DNA of 64,000 nt. It comes from Poronia punctata. Its lineage: Eukaryota > Ascomycota > Sordariomycetes > Xylariales > Xylariaceae. The position numbers were made by a program, and so were the translations under genes. Position 1 is the first letter of the stretch. The number at the start of each line of letters is the position of its first letter. Positions 1 to 11,031 of this stretch are shown here, one piece after another. The stretch lies in contig MU401476.1 of NCBI GenBank assembly GCA_022579005.1, forward strand, positions 124,001 to 188,000, read 5' to 3'. A model generated the notes under the pieces. The model searched no databases and was not told where the DNA came from. It worked only from the letters and a program-made list of their open reading frames with translations.

Positions 1-645
1 GCCTTATCTGCCAGTGACCTAAGAGAATGAAGGAAAGGTAAGAAGGGTTTGTGAAACGTGCAGCGAAAGAATTCAGGTTCTTCCACTCAGAAAATTCCCC
101 TTTCCGTATTTCCTCCTCAATATTGCCATCGGAGGGGTCTTCTGTGATGAAGAAAAAAAGTTAGTCACCAAAGAACGATGCTCGTCGCAAGAGATAATCA
201 TCTTTTGGTGCCATACCATTCCATAGTTCTCTCATACGTAAATCCAGATAAGGAAGATCTTCCCAAACTGCAGGATCCTATCAGGATTCGGTCTTGTCAG
301 CCATCTACTCCAGGGCTTTGAGGTAAAGCACATATCTCTTACACAGCCTGGCAGTACACTCTTCTCATGGCGGACAAGGTGCAAACCCTGGGCTAGGCTG
401 TCCTGCCACGGGTGATCTGACGGTATGTGTTGGGCCATTTCAAGCACTAGTGACCAGAGTTCCATAAGGTCGCAACCACCATTCTTTCGATTTTCGACTC
501 TGAAGAAGAATTTGATGTCGTCGGCCAGCTTTGCGGCCTTGAGATCTGTGTCTGCTTCATACCGAAGTGTCGCCATTAGAATTTCGTACATTGGTCGCTC
601 ATCGTCGAGAAGGTCGGCTACAGGGAAGGTAGTGGGGTTTTCCAT
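1..645 (-). CDS. DUF3632 family protein (3' end cut by window edge)
   Basis: The family is fungal, widespread in Pezizomycotina and of unknown biochemical function. Three exons can be joined in frame on the minus strand: 645-343, 277-217 and 141 to beyond 1. Intron 1 is 65 nt, with donor GTAAGA and a CTGAC branch point. Intron 2 is 75 nt, with donor GTATGG and CTAAC close to CACAG. Once spliced, the conserved pattern appears: MELWSLVLEMAQHIP near residues 60-75, then WEDLPYLDLRMRELWN around residues 105-120, then SEWKNLNSFAARF. This follows the usual DUF3632 order of WxxLP, a REAWN-like motif and WVNLNAFxAR. The start at 645 is the first ATG of an open frame and gives a soluble N-terminus with no signal peptide or membrane segment. 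The C-terminal part lies outside the window. The family call is from memory of the motif order; the exon joins are inferred. Confidence 0.75.
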
Positions 646-838
646 TTTGCGTTTCTAATAGATTTGGCGCAAGTGAAATTGATTTGGTTGAAGGTAAGCA
701 GATCTAGATATGAGTAGATTAGGTAACGAACTAGGGGTTTGTCAGCTCGACTTGGAGATGGGAAGATATGATTTATACACAGAGAGCCATATATATAAGC
801 TATTTCTCTGGTTCAATCGCCCAGCGCATGATAGGCTG

Positions 839-873
839 GGGCAGGGCAGGGCAGGGCAGGGCAGGGCAGGGCA
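839..873. repeat. GGGCA tandem repeat, 7 copies
   Basis: Seven perfect head-to-tail copies of GGGCA in the upstream region of the DUF3632 gene. Its length probably varies between strains (inference). Confidence 0.95.
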
Positions 874-2038
874 AACTGAGGCGGCTATGCAGAAGGCCTC
901 GTGAATCTGAAACCAACAGCTCAACCAAGAGGTGCATTCAAATTTCCAGACCCACAGTCACAACCACAACGACGACGACAATAACAATGACAATGACAAT
1001 TGCCGTCAGGCTTGTAGCTACCTTATATCTCTACCCCAGATCACATATTTATCCCATGCCGATGAGAAATACAAAACTTGTGTCATTCGAAGACGAAGAA
1101 ACTCTCTATGTACGTAGGTAAGGTAGTTGCTGTACAATTTCCAATCTCAATTGAGCAGCAACAGCGTACAGGAGTAGCTTGAGTTTGCAATTCACCTCTC
1201 CTGGATACGCTTGTTGGTCCAAAAGGAAAGCACTGGAGGACTTGACACTCAGAAAGAGCGATGGTTAAAGCAGAAGGGGAAGGTTCTACCTACAGGTACC
1301 TATAATACCTTAGTTACTGGCATAAAATTACTTGTAGGCTGTACCTAGCAAGTCGTCTGTGTACACGTAAGGCCTCCATCTTTTCATAAAGTCAATTTCT
1401 CATTTTACTTTTCCTGGTCTTTGGATCATTCTCGTTTACTATAATTTCATAGAGCCTCGGGCCACGGTTAGCCCATTGTAGTCGCTTTGTAGGTCCCTCA
1501 GCCTCCTGGGACCTGCACGATGAACCAACAGCCTCTTCCTGGCGGTTAGTCTAACCTAACTCGACCTCAGTCACATAGGTACTCGTACCATAGGACCTAG
1601 GTAGCACGCAAGGTCATGGACACTGTCGTTGATGTTGGGCCTTGCTAAAATGCCAACAAGCTCATCAGAACTAACAGGATAACAAATTAAAACCATATAT
1701 CGCGCGTGATACTCAAACGTTTGTGCCTGGTCAAGGTTCTAGCCGCCATAAAATGCCGGAATGGGGAATTCAAGCGCCATTCACAACCACTAATCCATAT
1801 ATCCTAGGTTAGATACTTGTCATTTTCATCTGGTAATCCGTATACTGACCGGCACGGACGTCCAGGATAATTACCAACAACCTGTCTTTAGCGCTACCAG
1901 GTACTGTTTTTTGGGCGCGTCCATGTCTTGTGCCACGGCCCACGACGGCCACGTCGAGGCCTCTTGAGCTCTAGCATCAAAGATGAATTCTGAACCATCA
2001 AAGCGCTGGGAAATCCCAAGACTCGACCCGTCGTCGAG

Positions 2039-2047
2039 TATATATAA
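2039..2047 (+). promoter_or_regulatory. Probable TATA box of the gene at 2220
   Basis: TATATATAA followed by GGGAGC lies about 175 nt upstream of the ATG at 2220, with a pyrimidine-rich stretch downstream. Position and sequence fit a core promoter; no transcript evidence is available. Confidence 0.45.
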
Positions 2048-2219
2048 GGGAGCTCGATCGCCGTATTGGATATTTTTTCTTGGACAAGGCTTATACCGTC
2101 ACTACTTGTTTACCAAGCGAGCCATTCCTCCAGATTCCACATTTTCAGTATCACAGGGCATTTCACTCCTCATTTTTTTCATATCCTGCAGTTAAATAGT
2201 ACACCTCGCTAATCCTATC

Positions 2220-3027
2220 ATGCCTTCATCATCGAACCATCGAAGCTCCGGATACAGCTCGGTCCCCCATGGCTATGGGACCACTCGACGCTCTTCCCAC
2301 TCTGAAAACTTCGGATCTAGTTCGATCCCATCTGGTTATGGGTCCACTCGACGTTCTTCTTGCTCGGTCACCTCCGGGTCAAACTCGTCCTCATCAGGTT
2401 ACGGGTCCTATCGACCCCCTTCTTACTCTGGGAGATACGAGTCTAGCCCGCCCCCGTCTTCTACTGGGAGATCCGGCTCTAGCTCACCCCCTTACTCTGG
2501 GAGATCCCGACATAGCCCCCCGCCTTCTAGCTATAAGCCCCCTCGGCGGACCCCGACAAACTCCTCATATGTATGGCCTTTCCAAACCTTGAGCGTCATC
2601 ATTCTGCTAACGGTATACCTAGTATGATTTTGATGGAATCGGGTCTATACGTGATGTACCTTCTGCTACTTGGATGTACGCAAGAGATGCGAGGGCCCAA
2701 CAAGCTGGTTTAGCTCCTGACGCAATACGGCGGAATAGAAAAGATACTCAGTATCCTTCTGTATTCAGGAACGCGACAGGACTTCCACTCACGACACCCG
2801 GGAATCTCGACGCCGATCAGAAACCTCTCTGGGCCCATCACCCGCTAATTCCTGGACAAACCACTACCTATATTGACAAAGCGACGCATGGAACCGCGGG
2901 GGGCGTTCGGAGCGCCTATACGCTAGGCAATCCAAAAGACTTTGATGTCATATATCATGACCCTAGGCGCCCAACGAGGGGGAGACATGCCGAATTCTCT
3001 TTGGCGCCTTACATCCCAAAAGCTTAA
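2220..3027 (+). CDS. Ser/Gly/Tyr-rich protein with a C-terminal ribonuclease-like (T1/N1-type) domain
   Basis: No named gene is recognised. Two exons, 2220-2570 and 2623-3027, flank a 52-nt intron (donor GTATGG, branch CTGCTAAC, acceptor ACCTAG, phase 0) and give 251 residues. Residues 1-117 are low complexity: Ser, Gly, Tyr, Pro and Arg with repeated GYGSTRRSS-like and YSGR units. Residues 118-251 are ordinary protein. They contain YPSVFRNATGLPL, then PLWAHHPLIPG, then TAGGVRSAYT and FDVIYHD. This order resembles the YPxxYxNxEGF, EFPI, GADRVVF and ITH strands of small fungal guanyl-specific ribonucleases. His residues in AHHP, Arg in GVRS and His in YHD could be catalytic, but the usual Glu in the EFP strand is not obvious. 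There is no signal peptide, which is unusual for that family. Fold and activity are inference; the splice join is well supported by frame. Confidence 0.55.
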
Positions 3028-4393
3028 CCTCAATACCGCGATAGCCAAACGAAGGAACGGGATTCTCTGCTATATTTTAGAGCTGAAACAGTCTCGATAG
3101 GGGCGTGCATGTTGTGATTTCACTCACTCATTTTCCTTTGTTATGAGAGATCGGTTTATATCCTTGTATAGGCATCGATTTCACGGAATATATAGATAGA
3201 ATATGCCAACGGGGTTATATTGGGTCAGGGGTAACCGATGATTTGAATATATTTTTGCGACTTCATTAAGAAGCGGTTGATCCGTAGGCAAGGTATCTGA
3301 ATAGTCACTCTCATATAAATGTACACGTACACATACATACATGTATATATTGATAGGTGGCCCTGCCACTCATTCCGTGTGTACACTCATATAAGTCGTG
3401 GCAAGGGAATCGTCAAGGTCAGCAGATATAACATTGAATGTCAGAATAGAATGTCACAGCTACAGTAGTACTACTACTAGGGGTTCGGAGGGAAAGTTCG
3501 AGATTTGAAGAGTTGATAACCGGCCGTCTACGAGTATGAATTTGCTGGGCAAATATGCTCAAGTCAAATATCTATTCGTAGGGAAAAGTTCTTACGACCA
3601 TGCCACGGGAGGTTCACTTGTCCAAGGGAGGGTTTATTCTTCACCAGTGCAGTACCATGATCAAAGTCATGATCATTACTCATCGGTATACTCGGAGACA
3701 GATGGCCAAACTGAACGCCTACACAGATTTTTACTGGTTGGGGAAGACGTTTCGCCTGATCAGTCAGTCACAGAATATACCGTTTTCCCAAGAACACACT
3801 TCCAACATAACAGCTTGTTATATATATCAGTTATAAGAGTTGCAAAGGTTTAAGTACTATAGATAGGAGACACAACATTAAATTTGAAGAGCTGTGAGTC
3901 GTGACAAGACGGTTGAAGTACGTGTAGGTACGTATATATGCACGCATACGTGTACGTAAGATGTGAGTACGCGCATTGATTGGTCATAACATTAGAGCTT
4001 AATCAGAGCGGGTCAAAGCTCTTGAGGGGTTTAACTCATTTTAGGTTAGAAGCTATGCCAGTTGTCCTGACAACAGTCGTTGTTGAACACGGGTAAGTGG
4101 GGACAACCCAATTTCGACCTAGCCAGCTTCAACTGAACAACCAAAAACTTGACCGCATCTTTTTATGAGTAACCTACATTCAAGCGGATTCCCCCGTTTA
4201 ATCAACCTTTGTTCGGAAGAGAGATAGGCCTGGACCAGGAACACTACTGCACGCAGATTTCCCTTTTACCACAGAGCGCATACCTCGAGAACGACGCCCA
4301 ATAGATCTGTATTGCTGTTAGGTCGCGGTATACCCGATTTCACCGGACCCGAGGACCTTGCTATATATGGTACCTTGAGGGATTGTTTCCACC
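3028..4393. other. Intergenic region upstream of SGO1
   Basis: About 1.4 kb without a recognisable gene. A 105-codon open frame (3536-3853) has no family resemblance and no supporting splice structure. Stretches near 3310-3350 and 3930-3960 are rich in TACGTA/TACATA words, like the rest of the intergenic DNA. Confidence 0.5.
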
Positions 4394-6674
4394 ATGGCAC
4401 GACTTAACGAGCCGATGGTGTCGACAGACAGCTTGGAGATATGTCAGTTTCCACTTGATTGGATGTCGCTTTTGTTGATACTAACATTATCTATCGCTAG
4501 TACGCCGGAAGTTCCTTCGTCAAAATAGAGACATCGCCCGTACAAATTCAACACAATCTCTCAAAATTCGAAGCCTGGAAAATGAATGTGCGCGCCTTAT
4601 ATCCGAAAATCTCGAACTGCGGAGTCATATACTCCGTCTTAAAACAGAACTAGAGGGCAGCCATGCCCAAAGAGTCGCCGACCATGCTCTCCAAATAAAA
4701 GAGAAGATGGAGGCCCAGCTCGTCGAATGGGGTGCCATGTTAGCCAGTCTTGGTCATGAACCCATGCCTAAGAACCATTCTCCAAGAGCAGCCAAGAAGC
4801 CCCGGATCCAACGAAATAGTAGTGGGCGATCAGGATCATCCGAATGGAGGAGACGAGAGACTATCAGTTCAATGGAAGACCTGGAAGCGGCAGCCGCGCA
4901 GCAGGGACGGTTGCCTCCATTGTGGGAAAACAAGACATACCCTCGGGAAACATTAAAGTAAGCACGATTGTACGCGATCGGGTATACAAATGCTGACTGG
5001 AAGAACAGCCAAGACGAGATTTTAGCTTTGCGCTCAGAAGCCGAGGAGGACGCCGACTCACCTGACTTCGGCCCGCCAGTATCTCGATTTATTAGTGAGG
5101 ATCCTGTCAAACTCGACCTAAGCACGCTTACGAAGCTGCTCAAGCCCGCCCTGAGTGAATCGGAGAGCAGCGGCGCAGAAGATCGATGTTCCAAGCCAAC
5201 CGCCAGCTCGAAAGCGTCTGCGACCACCACGAAGACCGAAAGCACTGTTACTGAAGAGTCCGAAGCATCGCAAACTAGTAGCATAACGACAACAACAGAA
5301 AGCGCCGCAGCGGTCGAAACTATCCCAACTCGTCAGGCTGCCAAGACAAATTTGAAGAGAAAAACCAGGGAAGAAGACGAAAGGGAGAGAGCGGCTATGG
5401 CCCAACCACCAGCGCCTCTGGATATACCATCCAAGGCGCCGGTCGAAAAGACCATTGGCACAAAAGAAAAACCAATAGGACGGCCCATCAAGGAACTACC
5501 AGCGAAGAAGACAGAGGGTCGCGAGAAGTCTTCACTTGGTCCGCCAAGAAAGCCGCTGGGCAGCAAGAATTCTAACCAAGTTATTGGATCTCCGACAAAG
5601 AAGTCTGGGAAGGGTTCAACCACGGGCAAGGGAGATAAATCAAAGCCTAACAGTAAGGAGGACAGTTTGCCTAACGAGGCTGCAAAGGCGAAAAAGGAGC
5701 CGGTGCCGCTCGAGATACCTGCCCCTAGCTCTCCCATAGCGGTTGGAAGAGCTGAAATCGAGCCGGCGAGCTTGTCAGCCGAGCCAATCTACCTGGCCAT
5801 CCCAGATACACCAGAGCCCTCCGCGCCCACCCCAGACATAAAGGATACGCCGCCCCCGGTAGATATCTCATCTAACGGAGAGACGACTCGCGGCAGTCGG
5901 CGAGCTCGAGCGGCTGTGAGTTATGCCGAGCCTAATTTACGAGATAAGATGAGGCGGCCGAACACGAAGCAACTATACGATGCCGTGGCCGGCGAAGGCA
6001 AGAACGTTCGTCGGACGAGCCAGTCCCACCGGGATGAGATCGCCTCTAACCCCTCTTCCGTGGCCAAATCAGGTTGTTCGTCTATATCGTCTCGGAAGGG
6101 TGCCTCATCTGAAGATAAGATGCCCAGCGATGTCTGCCAGGATGTGGATATCATGGCTAGTCCCCTTGTTCAGAAGTCCAACCGCACAGCACTAGTGGAC
6201 CTACCCGCCTCTGTCACGACAGAGAGGAAAGGGAAAGATTCAACAACGCCAGCACAAGATGGAGTCGACGATATGATTTCGACTGAATCGTGTACAAACA
6301 GCCTAAAGGGGTATCGCAACCGCAAGACCGAAGCCTCCACGATTACCGACGAACCCGACGTCTACGACTTCCCACAATCGTCGCCAACGAGCAGTTCCAA
6401 GGAATCAACGTCGGAAGAGACGGGTAAGAAGACAAGAAGCGGCCGTCAACGATCGCGGGGAATGTCCTCTGTAAATCAGGAGGATATGGAAGTGGAAAAA
6501 ACGGTCCAAGTCGAGAAGGCATCTAGCAAGCATGCGGCGTCCCGGAAACGGGCTTCGATGGCCGCAACGAGAGAGACCAGAGCCGGAACTACCTCGGTTG
6601 AGGACTCTACAGCGGATGGAGAGGATAAAAGGGGGAGAGGCCCAAGTAGCCGCAGGAGAAGCATGATGATATGA
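4394..6674 (+). CDS. SGO1: Shugoshin, protector of centromeric cohesin
   Basis: Shugoshin recruits PP2A-B56 to centromeres, shields cohesin from separase and helps sense tension at kinetochores. Exons 4394-4442, 4501-4957 and 5009-6674 join in frame to 723 residues. The introns are 58 nt (donor GTCAGT, branch ACTAAC) and 51 nt (GTAAGC, branch GCTGAC). The N-terminus reads MARLNEPMVSTDSLEI, then LRRKFLRQNRDIARTNSTQS and SLENECARLISENLELRS. This is the conserved shugoshin coiled coil, about residues 17-90, which dimerises and binds PP2A. A long Lys/Ser/Pro-rich disordered middle follows. Near residues 464-486 is the basic C-terminal SGO motif, GSRRARAAVSYAEPNLRDKM followed by RRP, which reads phosphorylated histone H2A. 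The tail is Ser/Arg-rich. Length is normal for filamentous fungi. The gene is convergent with VPS29. Confidence 0.93.
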
Positions 6675-7430
6675 TAACGCACACTTTGACGCGTCTACTG
6701 TCCTTTCTTTTTTCTTCTTCTTTTTGCTTTTGTTCATTGATGATCAAGCATCGTAAGGTGTTTCAGGGGCCAAGAAGGGAAAATGCCATTGGATGATCCT
6801 TGGATGGATTCTTTCCTCACAGAAAGAAAGGCCAATCCCCGGCTTATTGTTTGCAAAACTGTCTTTAGTAAATTAGCGTTGGAGTAGGTCTCTGTGCTGC
6901 GCCCGGGATAATTCGATATCAACCGCGTTCTGCTTTCAAAATGACAGTTTTAATATTAAAGCTGTACTCGCTCTTGCTGCACTATGCTCGTGTTTTGCAA
7001 AGTCTACCCCCTTGCGCCTTCCAATGTTCTCCTAGGAATTCACTTAGGTAACTACAACCTTGTGCCTTCCGTATAACTTGAATCTTTAAGCACTGCCAAA
7101 AAGGAAGATATACAAGAGAAAAATATTTGTTATTATTTCGGTTGGTGCCCACTGGTAGAAATCTAAGACAACAGTTTCTTGGACAGCATCGCACACTTGC
7201 TGTATTAATCTACACTTGAAGACTGCCAACTGTAAATATATGTAGATAGTGTAGGAAAACTCTGGCTCTAGTATAAAGGCTGCCGATGTCAAAAACGTCA
7301 AACCTTGGTTTTAGCATTTCAGCTCCGTTAGGGTTTGTATAGCATCATCACATTTTGTAAGATAACCATTCCGTCATTCCGCTTCCTTGGGATATCTTGT
7401 TCGTGTTATTATATTTGGTAATTATTACGC
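6675..7430. other. Convergent intergenic region between SGO1 and VPS29
   Basis: About 750 nt holding the two 3' untranslated regions. A T-rich stretch follows the SGO1 stop (6700-6735). No gene, repeat or RNA is visible. Confidence 0.6.
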
Positions 7431-8265
7431 TCATGACGAGCTACCTGTTGGTTCTACTGGCTTGGTGTATGTCACCTTCTCCACTGCTACGTTCTCTACA
7501 CCGTTCGCATCTTTTCTCAGCTGGTACACGTATAGCGTGAGCGATATGCCTTGCACCTATGAGATAGTCGTCAGCCTATATGCTTCCTAAGGGGTATCTT
7601 TTACTAGGCCAGAGCTGATTCTTTGCATCGGCGCCTAGCATTGCGCTGAGCTGTATGATATAATGTGAATAGGAGGGATACTTACATCCATCAAGCAGAA
7701 GCTCGGCACCATCTCTTCACCCTCTTTTGCCCAGCCTGTCGTGTAGGCGCCCGTTGCGCTACCAGGATTGACGAAGAACTTGTCCATGTATTCAAAGGCG
7801 TCGAACCTGTGTGTACCACCCCAACAGAGGACGTCGACATCGAGCTTGTTTGCTTCGGCAAGTAGGAGGTCGGGTTCGGTGGACACCAATGTGAAGCCTT
7901 CGACAAAGCCAATGCGCAGCGACCCATGTGTAACAACTTGCGACAGTGGCAGAGACGTCGCCTCGACATCAAACCGGCCCTTCACTATCTTTAGGTCCGG
8001 TGCAATCGACCGTAGGTACTCGTATGTTTGTTTGTCTGTCAAGTTACCCAGACATAGCGTCTGGCCAATCTTTCCAGGCGATAACAGCTTCTTGAACTAA
8101 AGTGTATGTAAAAGAGAATGTCAGCCTTTGTGGATGATTCATTTGTATCGCATGGGTAGCAGGACGAGGGGTTGGGGGTTGGTTGTTGGTTTATACCTTT
8201 TGCGGTATGTCGAGAGCGCGGTCTGGTATGTGCAAGTCTCCAATGACGAGGATTAGGAAGGCCAT
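7431..8265 (-). CDS. VPS29: Vacuolar protein sorting-associated protein 29, retromer core subunit
   Basis: VPS29 has a metallophosphoesterase fold and acts as a scaffold in retromer with VPS26 and VPS35, recycling cargo from endosomes to the Golgi. Exons on the minus strand are 8265-8197, 8096-7686 and 7556-7431, giving 201 residues, the usual length. Introns are 100 nt (GTATAA..TTTAG) and 129 nt (GTAAGT..CATAG), both phase 0. The sequence starts MAFLILVIGDLHIPDRALDI, then FKKLLSPGKIGQTLCLGNLT, WGGTHRFDAFEYMDKFFVNP and GSATGAY, and ends with VQGISLTLYVYQLRKDANG in the last exon. Several metal-site positions differ from human VPS29 (GGTH for GHTH, VEGF for IHGH), which fits loss of catalysis. 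The gene is divergent from AGX1 and convergent with SGO1. Confidence 0.95.
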
Positions 8266-9469
8266 TGTGCAGGCGAATCTGAGGACCTGGCGGGAAGCTT
8301 TCTCGTGTCTCTTATCCAAGAGGCGAGCGACCGCCTTGTTTATGGTTTACGCCGAGGGCTTCGCTTTCGATTGGGAGGCTGTTTTGGTTGGTTTCCACAA
8401 ATGGCGTCTAACCTTGTCGAATTGTAGAGCTCGAGCCCTCTTTGGTATCAAGAAGGCACCTGCTAGATAGATTGGTATACACGTATTGCCTGGAGCTCCT
8501 GTCGAACAACTTGTGCCGTTTTCTTTGCTGTATGAGCGAAGTTCTCAATTATAAATTTCCCACCTATCTACTCGTAGAGTCTACAAGGTTGCATCTTCAA
8601 GTACGTTGTGACCTACATGTAGCCTGTAGGTATCTTCCAGCTGTACCAGCAGGTAAGCTTACATTCGTTTGGAGGGTGACGTTGTTCCGCAAGCCACACG
8701 ACTAGAGAGCTCAAGCCCCCAAAGGTTATTACTGTGGGAAGTTATAGGGGCTGGCCAGGGGCCCAAGCAGACACTGTGGCAGACTCTGGACCTACACCAA
8801 GAGTACCAGGTGAAGTAGAGACCATTCCATTACACATACACGTACACATACCCGTACGAGTATGTAGGTTGAACTATGCAGTGTTCTATCCTTATATAGA
8901 GCTGATACTTATACAATCTGGTTCAATTGTCCAACAGGCACAAAGCAAGTGAACTATGTTTCCTCTTCCTGAATTCCCAAATTGGATTTCTTTTGAACAT
9001 ATAACGAGGTAACAGGGGACCCTACAACCCCCAATATTTCTGGACCCTTGGCCGAAGACGGAGTTCTACACATACCTACAAACTACCTACTATGTAATAA
9101 TGCGCACGGTAAAATGAAAGACAAACGTGTTACATTGGAGTCATGGGTAATAGCGCTTACCATCCCAATGGACTTTTCTCGGTGTTTGATTCTCTATATA
9201 TAAGTGTTAACAACAGAAAGCCTCGTCGCAACACAACCAAAAAGCCATACATTGGAATCTCTAGAATTGACTGGGTTACCGAATTGTTGTACCTAGCTGT
9301 AGGTATATTTTGCGCAGTTAAAACCCCCGGTTGTTCCCGATCGGCTTAGCCTAGGATGAGACGAGATAGTGCGCTTTTGCTCCTTTGATCTCCTGTTAGG
9401 TAACCCTCTCCTCTCACATGTGCCTAGAGCCGAGCAAGACCCCCTCGATGTCAGTCCCATTAGGTGTCC
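8266..9469. other. Divergent promoter region between VPS29 and AGX1
   Basis: About 1.2 kb containing the 5' regions of both neighbours. Words such as CTACTCGTAG (near 8569) and CGTACACATACCCGTACGAGTA (near 8840) belong to the recurring intergenic motif set of this window. No gene is supported. Confidence 0.55.
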
Positions 9470-9664
9470 ATGATGGCTTATTTAAGATTTCCTAGAACGG
9501 TGCTCGGCAGTTTGCCCCGCACAAGGGGGAGCTCCCCGAAGATCATGTCTAACCCCGCGTCGCGATTATCTCTTATATCACAGCATCTCACTGGTCAACC
9601 CCAGACTTCTCCCAGCCGTTCCCTATATCAAAGTCGCAATCTATACTCATCGCCAATATCGAAG
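9470..9664 (+). promoter_or_regulatory. Putative mitochondrial presequence with alternative AUG at its end
   Basis: The 65 codons before the second in-frame ATG (9665) encode a peptide rich in Arg, Ser, Leu and Tyr and free of acidic residues, ending in SRSLYQSRNLYSSPISK. This composition is typical of cleavable matrix presequences. Starting at 9665 would give a form without it, so two locations are possible (inference). Confidence 0.55.
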
Positions 9665-11031
9665 ATGTCCTCCCAACCAGACCACCCCACGCTACTCATC
9701 CCCGGACCCATTGAGTTCGACGATGCAGTCCTGCAGTCCATGAGCCACTATAGGTCCGTTCGTCCTCGTAGCTTTGCGAACTTTCGGGGTACAGGCTATG
9801 AACTTACCCGTGTATAAACAGTGAATCCCATGTAGGACCAGGCTTCGTCGCTACCTTTGGGGAGACTCTATCGATGCTTCGGAAGCTCTTCCAAACGACC
9901 TCGCCATCCTCGCAGCCTTTTGTTATTTCAGGGTCCGGTACTTTGGGTTGGGATCTTGTAGCGGCAAACTTGGTCGAGCCCGGCGAGAACGTCTTGGTCC
10001 TCAGTACCGGTTATTTCAGCGATGGGTTTGCCGATTGTCTCAGGGTTTACGGCGCCAACGTCGACATTCTCAAGGCGCCTGTTGGGAGCCGACCGCAACT
10101 CCCCGAGATCGAACAAGCCTTAAAGAGCAAAAAATACAAGATGGTGACGGTTACGCATGTGGATACTTCCACTGGCGTGCTGAGCGAGCTAAAGAACCTG
10201 TCCGAAACCGTCAAGGGTGTTTCTCCAGACACTCTACTCGTCGTAGATGGCGTATGCAGTGTCGCTAGCGAGAATATCGAGTTTGATGCCTGGAATATCG
10301 ACGGCGTCGTAACTGCAAGCCAGAAAGCCATCGGGTGCCCGGCTGGTTTGTCGATCTCCATGTTCAGCGGCAAGGCCATTGCAGCCTTCGAAGCGCGGAA
10401 GAGCCCGCCCGCGTCTTACTTTGCATCCATGAAGAACTGGAAACCTAGTATGTCGAATAATACCGGACCCGGCGCTTGTTCCAGCTGATACACCAAACTA
10501 ACTTTCTGTTCAGTTATGCAAAACTATGAGGCCAAGAAACCATCATATTTCGCCACCCCCTCGCCTCAGCTCGTCCATGCGCTGCATACTGCTCTGTCTC
10601 AGATTTTGGCCAAGCCTCTGTCTGAGAGATTTGCGACGCATAAGCAAGCCTCAGATAAGATTAAGAAGGCGGTTGAAGAGCTGGGTCTCAAACAAGTTGC
10701 CAGCAATCCCGACGACCAAGCTCATGGCATGACTGCTGTATACTTGCCGGAAGTTGTTAAGGGAACAGAGTTATTACCGAAACTTGCAAAGAGCGGCGTT
10801 ATATTTGCTGGCGGCATTCACAAGGAGATTGCGGCCAAGTATATCCGGTTCGGACATATGGGCGTCAGTGTGGTAAGTTCAAGCTGCCCCCCTCACGCAA
10901 TCAGGCATACAGACAGCCAGCCAGGTATGAGAGGCTAACTATGGTAGACCGACCCTGCGCGGACCGACATCGACAAGGCCATCAATGCCTTGAAGAGCGG
11001 CCTTGCCGAGTGTGGATATCAAAAGGCATGA
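9470..11031 (+). CDS. AGX1: Alanine--glyoxylate aminotransferase (class V, PLP-dependent)
   Basis: This enzyme converts alanine and glyoxylate to pyruvate and glycine. Exons 9470-9753, 9822-10447, 10514-10872 and 10948-11031 join in frame. Introns are 68, 66 and 75 nt with good donors (GTCCGT, GTATGT, GTAAGT) and CTAAC-type branches in the last two. From the ATG at 9470 the protein has 450 residues; from the in-frame ATG at 9665 (MSSQPDHPTLLIPGPIEFDD) it has 385, the length of yeast Agx1. Recognisable blocks are LIPGPIEFDDAVLQSMSHYS, SESHVGPGF, FVISGSGTLGWDL and VVDGVCSVASE. The PLP lysine lies in TASQKAIGCPAGLS (Lys263 long form, Lys198 short form). The 65-residue extension has many Arg and Ser and no Asp or Glu, like a mitochondrial presequence. 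No C-terminal peroxisomal signal is seen (ends GYQKA). Confidence 0.93.

Larger units (their letters stand above)
646..2219. other. Divergent intergenic region between the DUF3632 gene and the next gene
   Basis: About 1.6 kb with no supportable gene. It must hold both promoters. Visible items are a GGGCA tandem repeat near 839-873, a short CAACGACGACGACAATAACAATGACA-like simple stretch near 962-1001 and a TATA box near 2039. Small open frames here have low-complexity translations and were not accepted. Confidence 0.6.
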
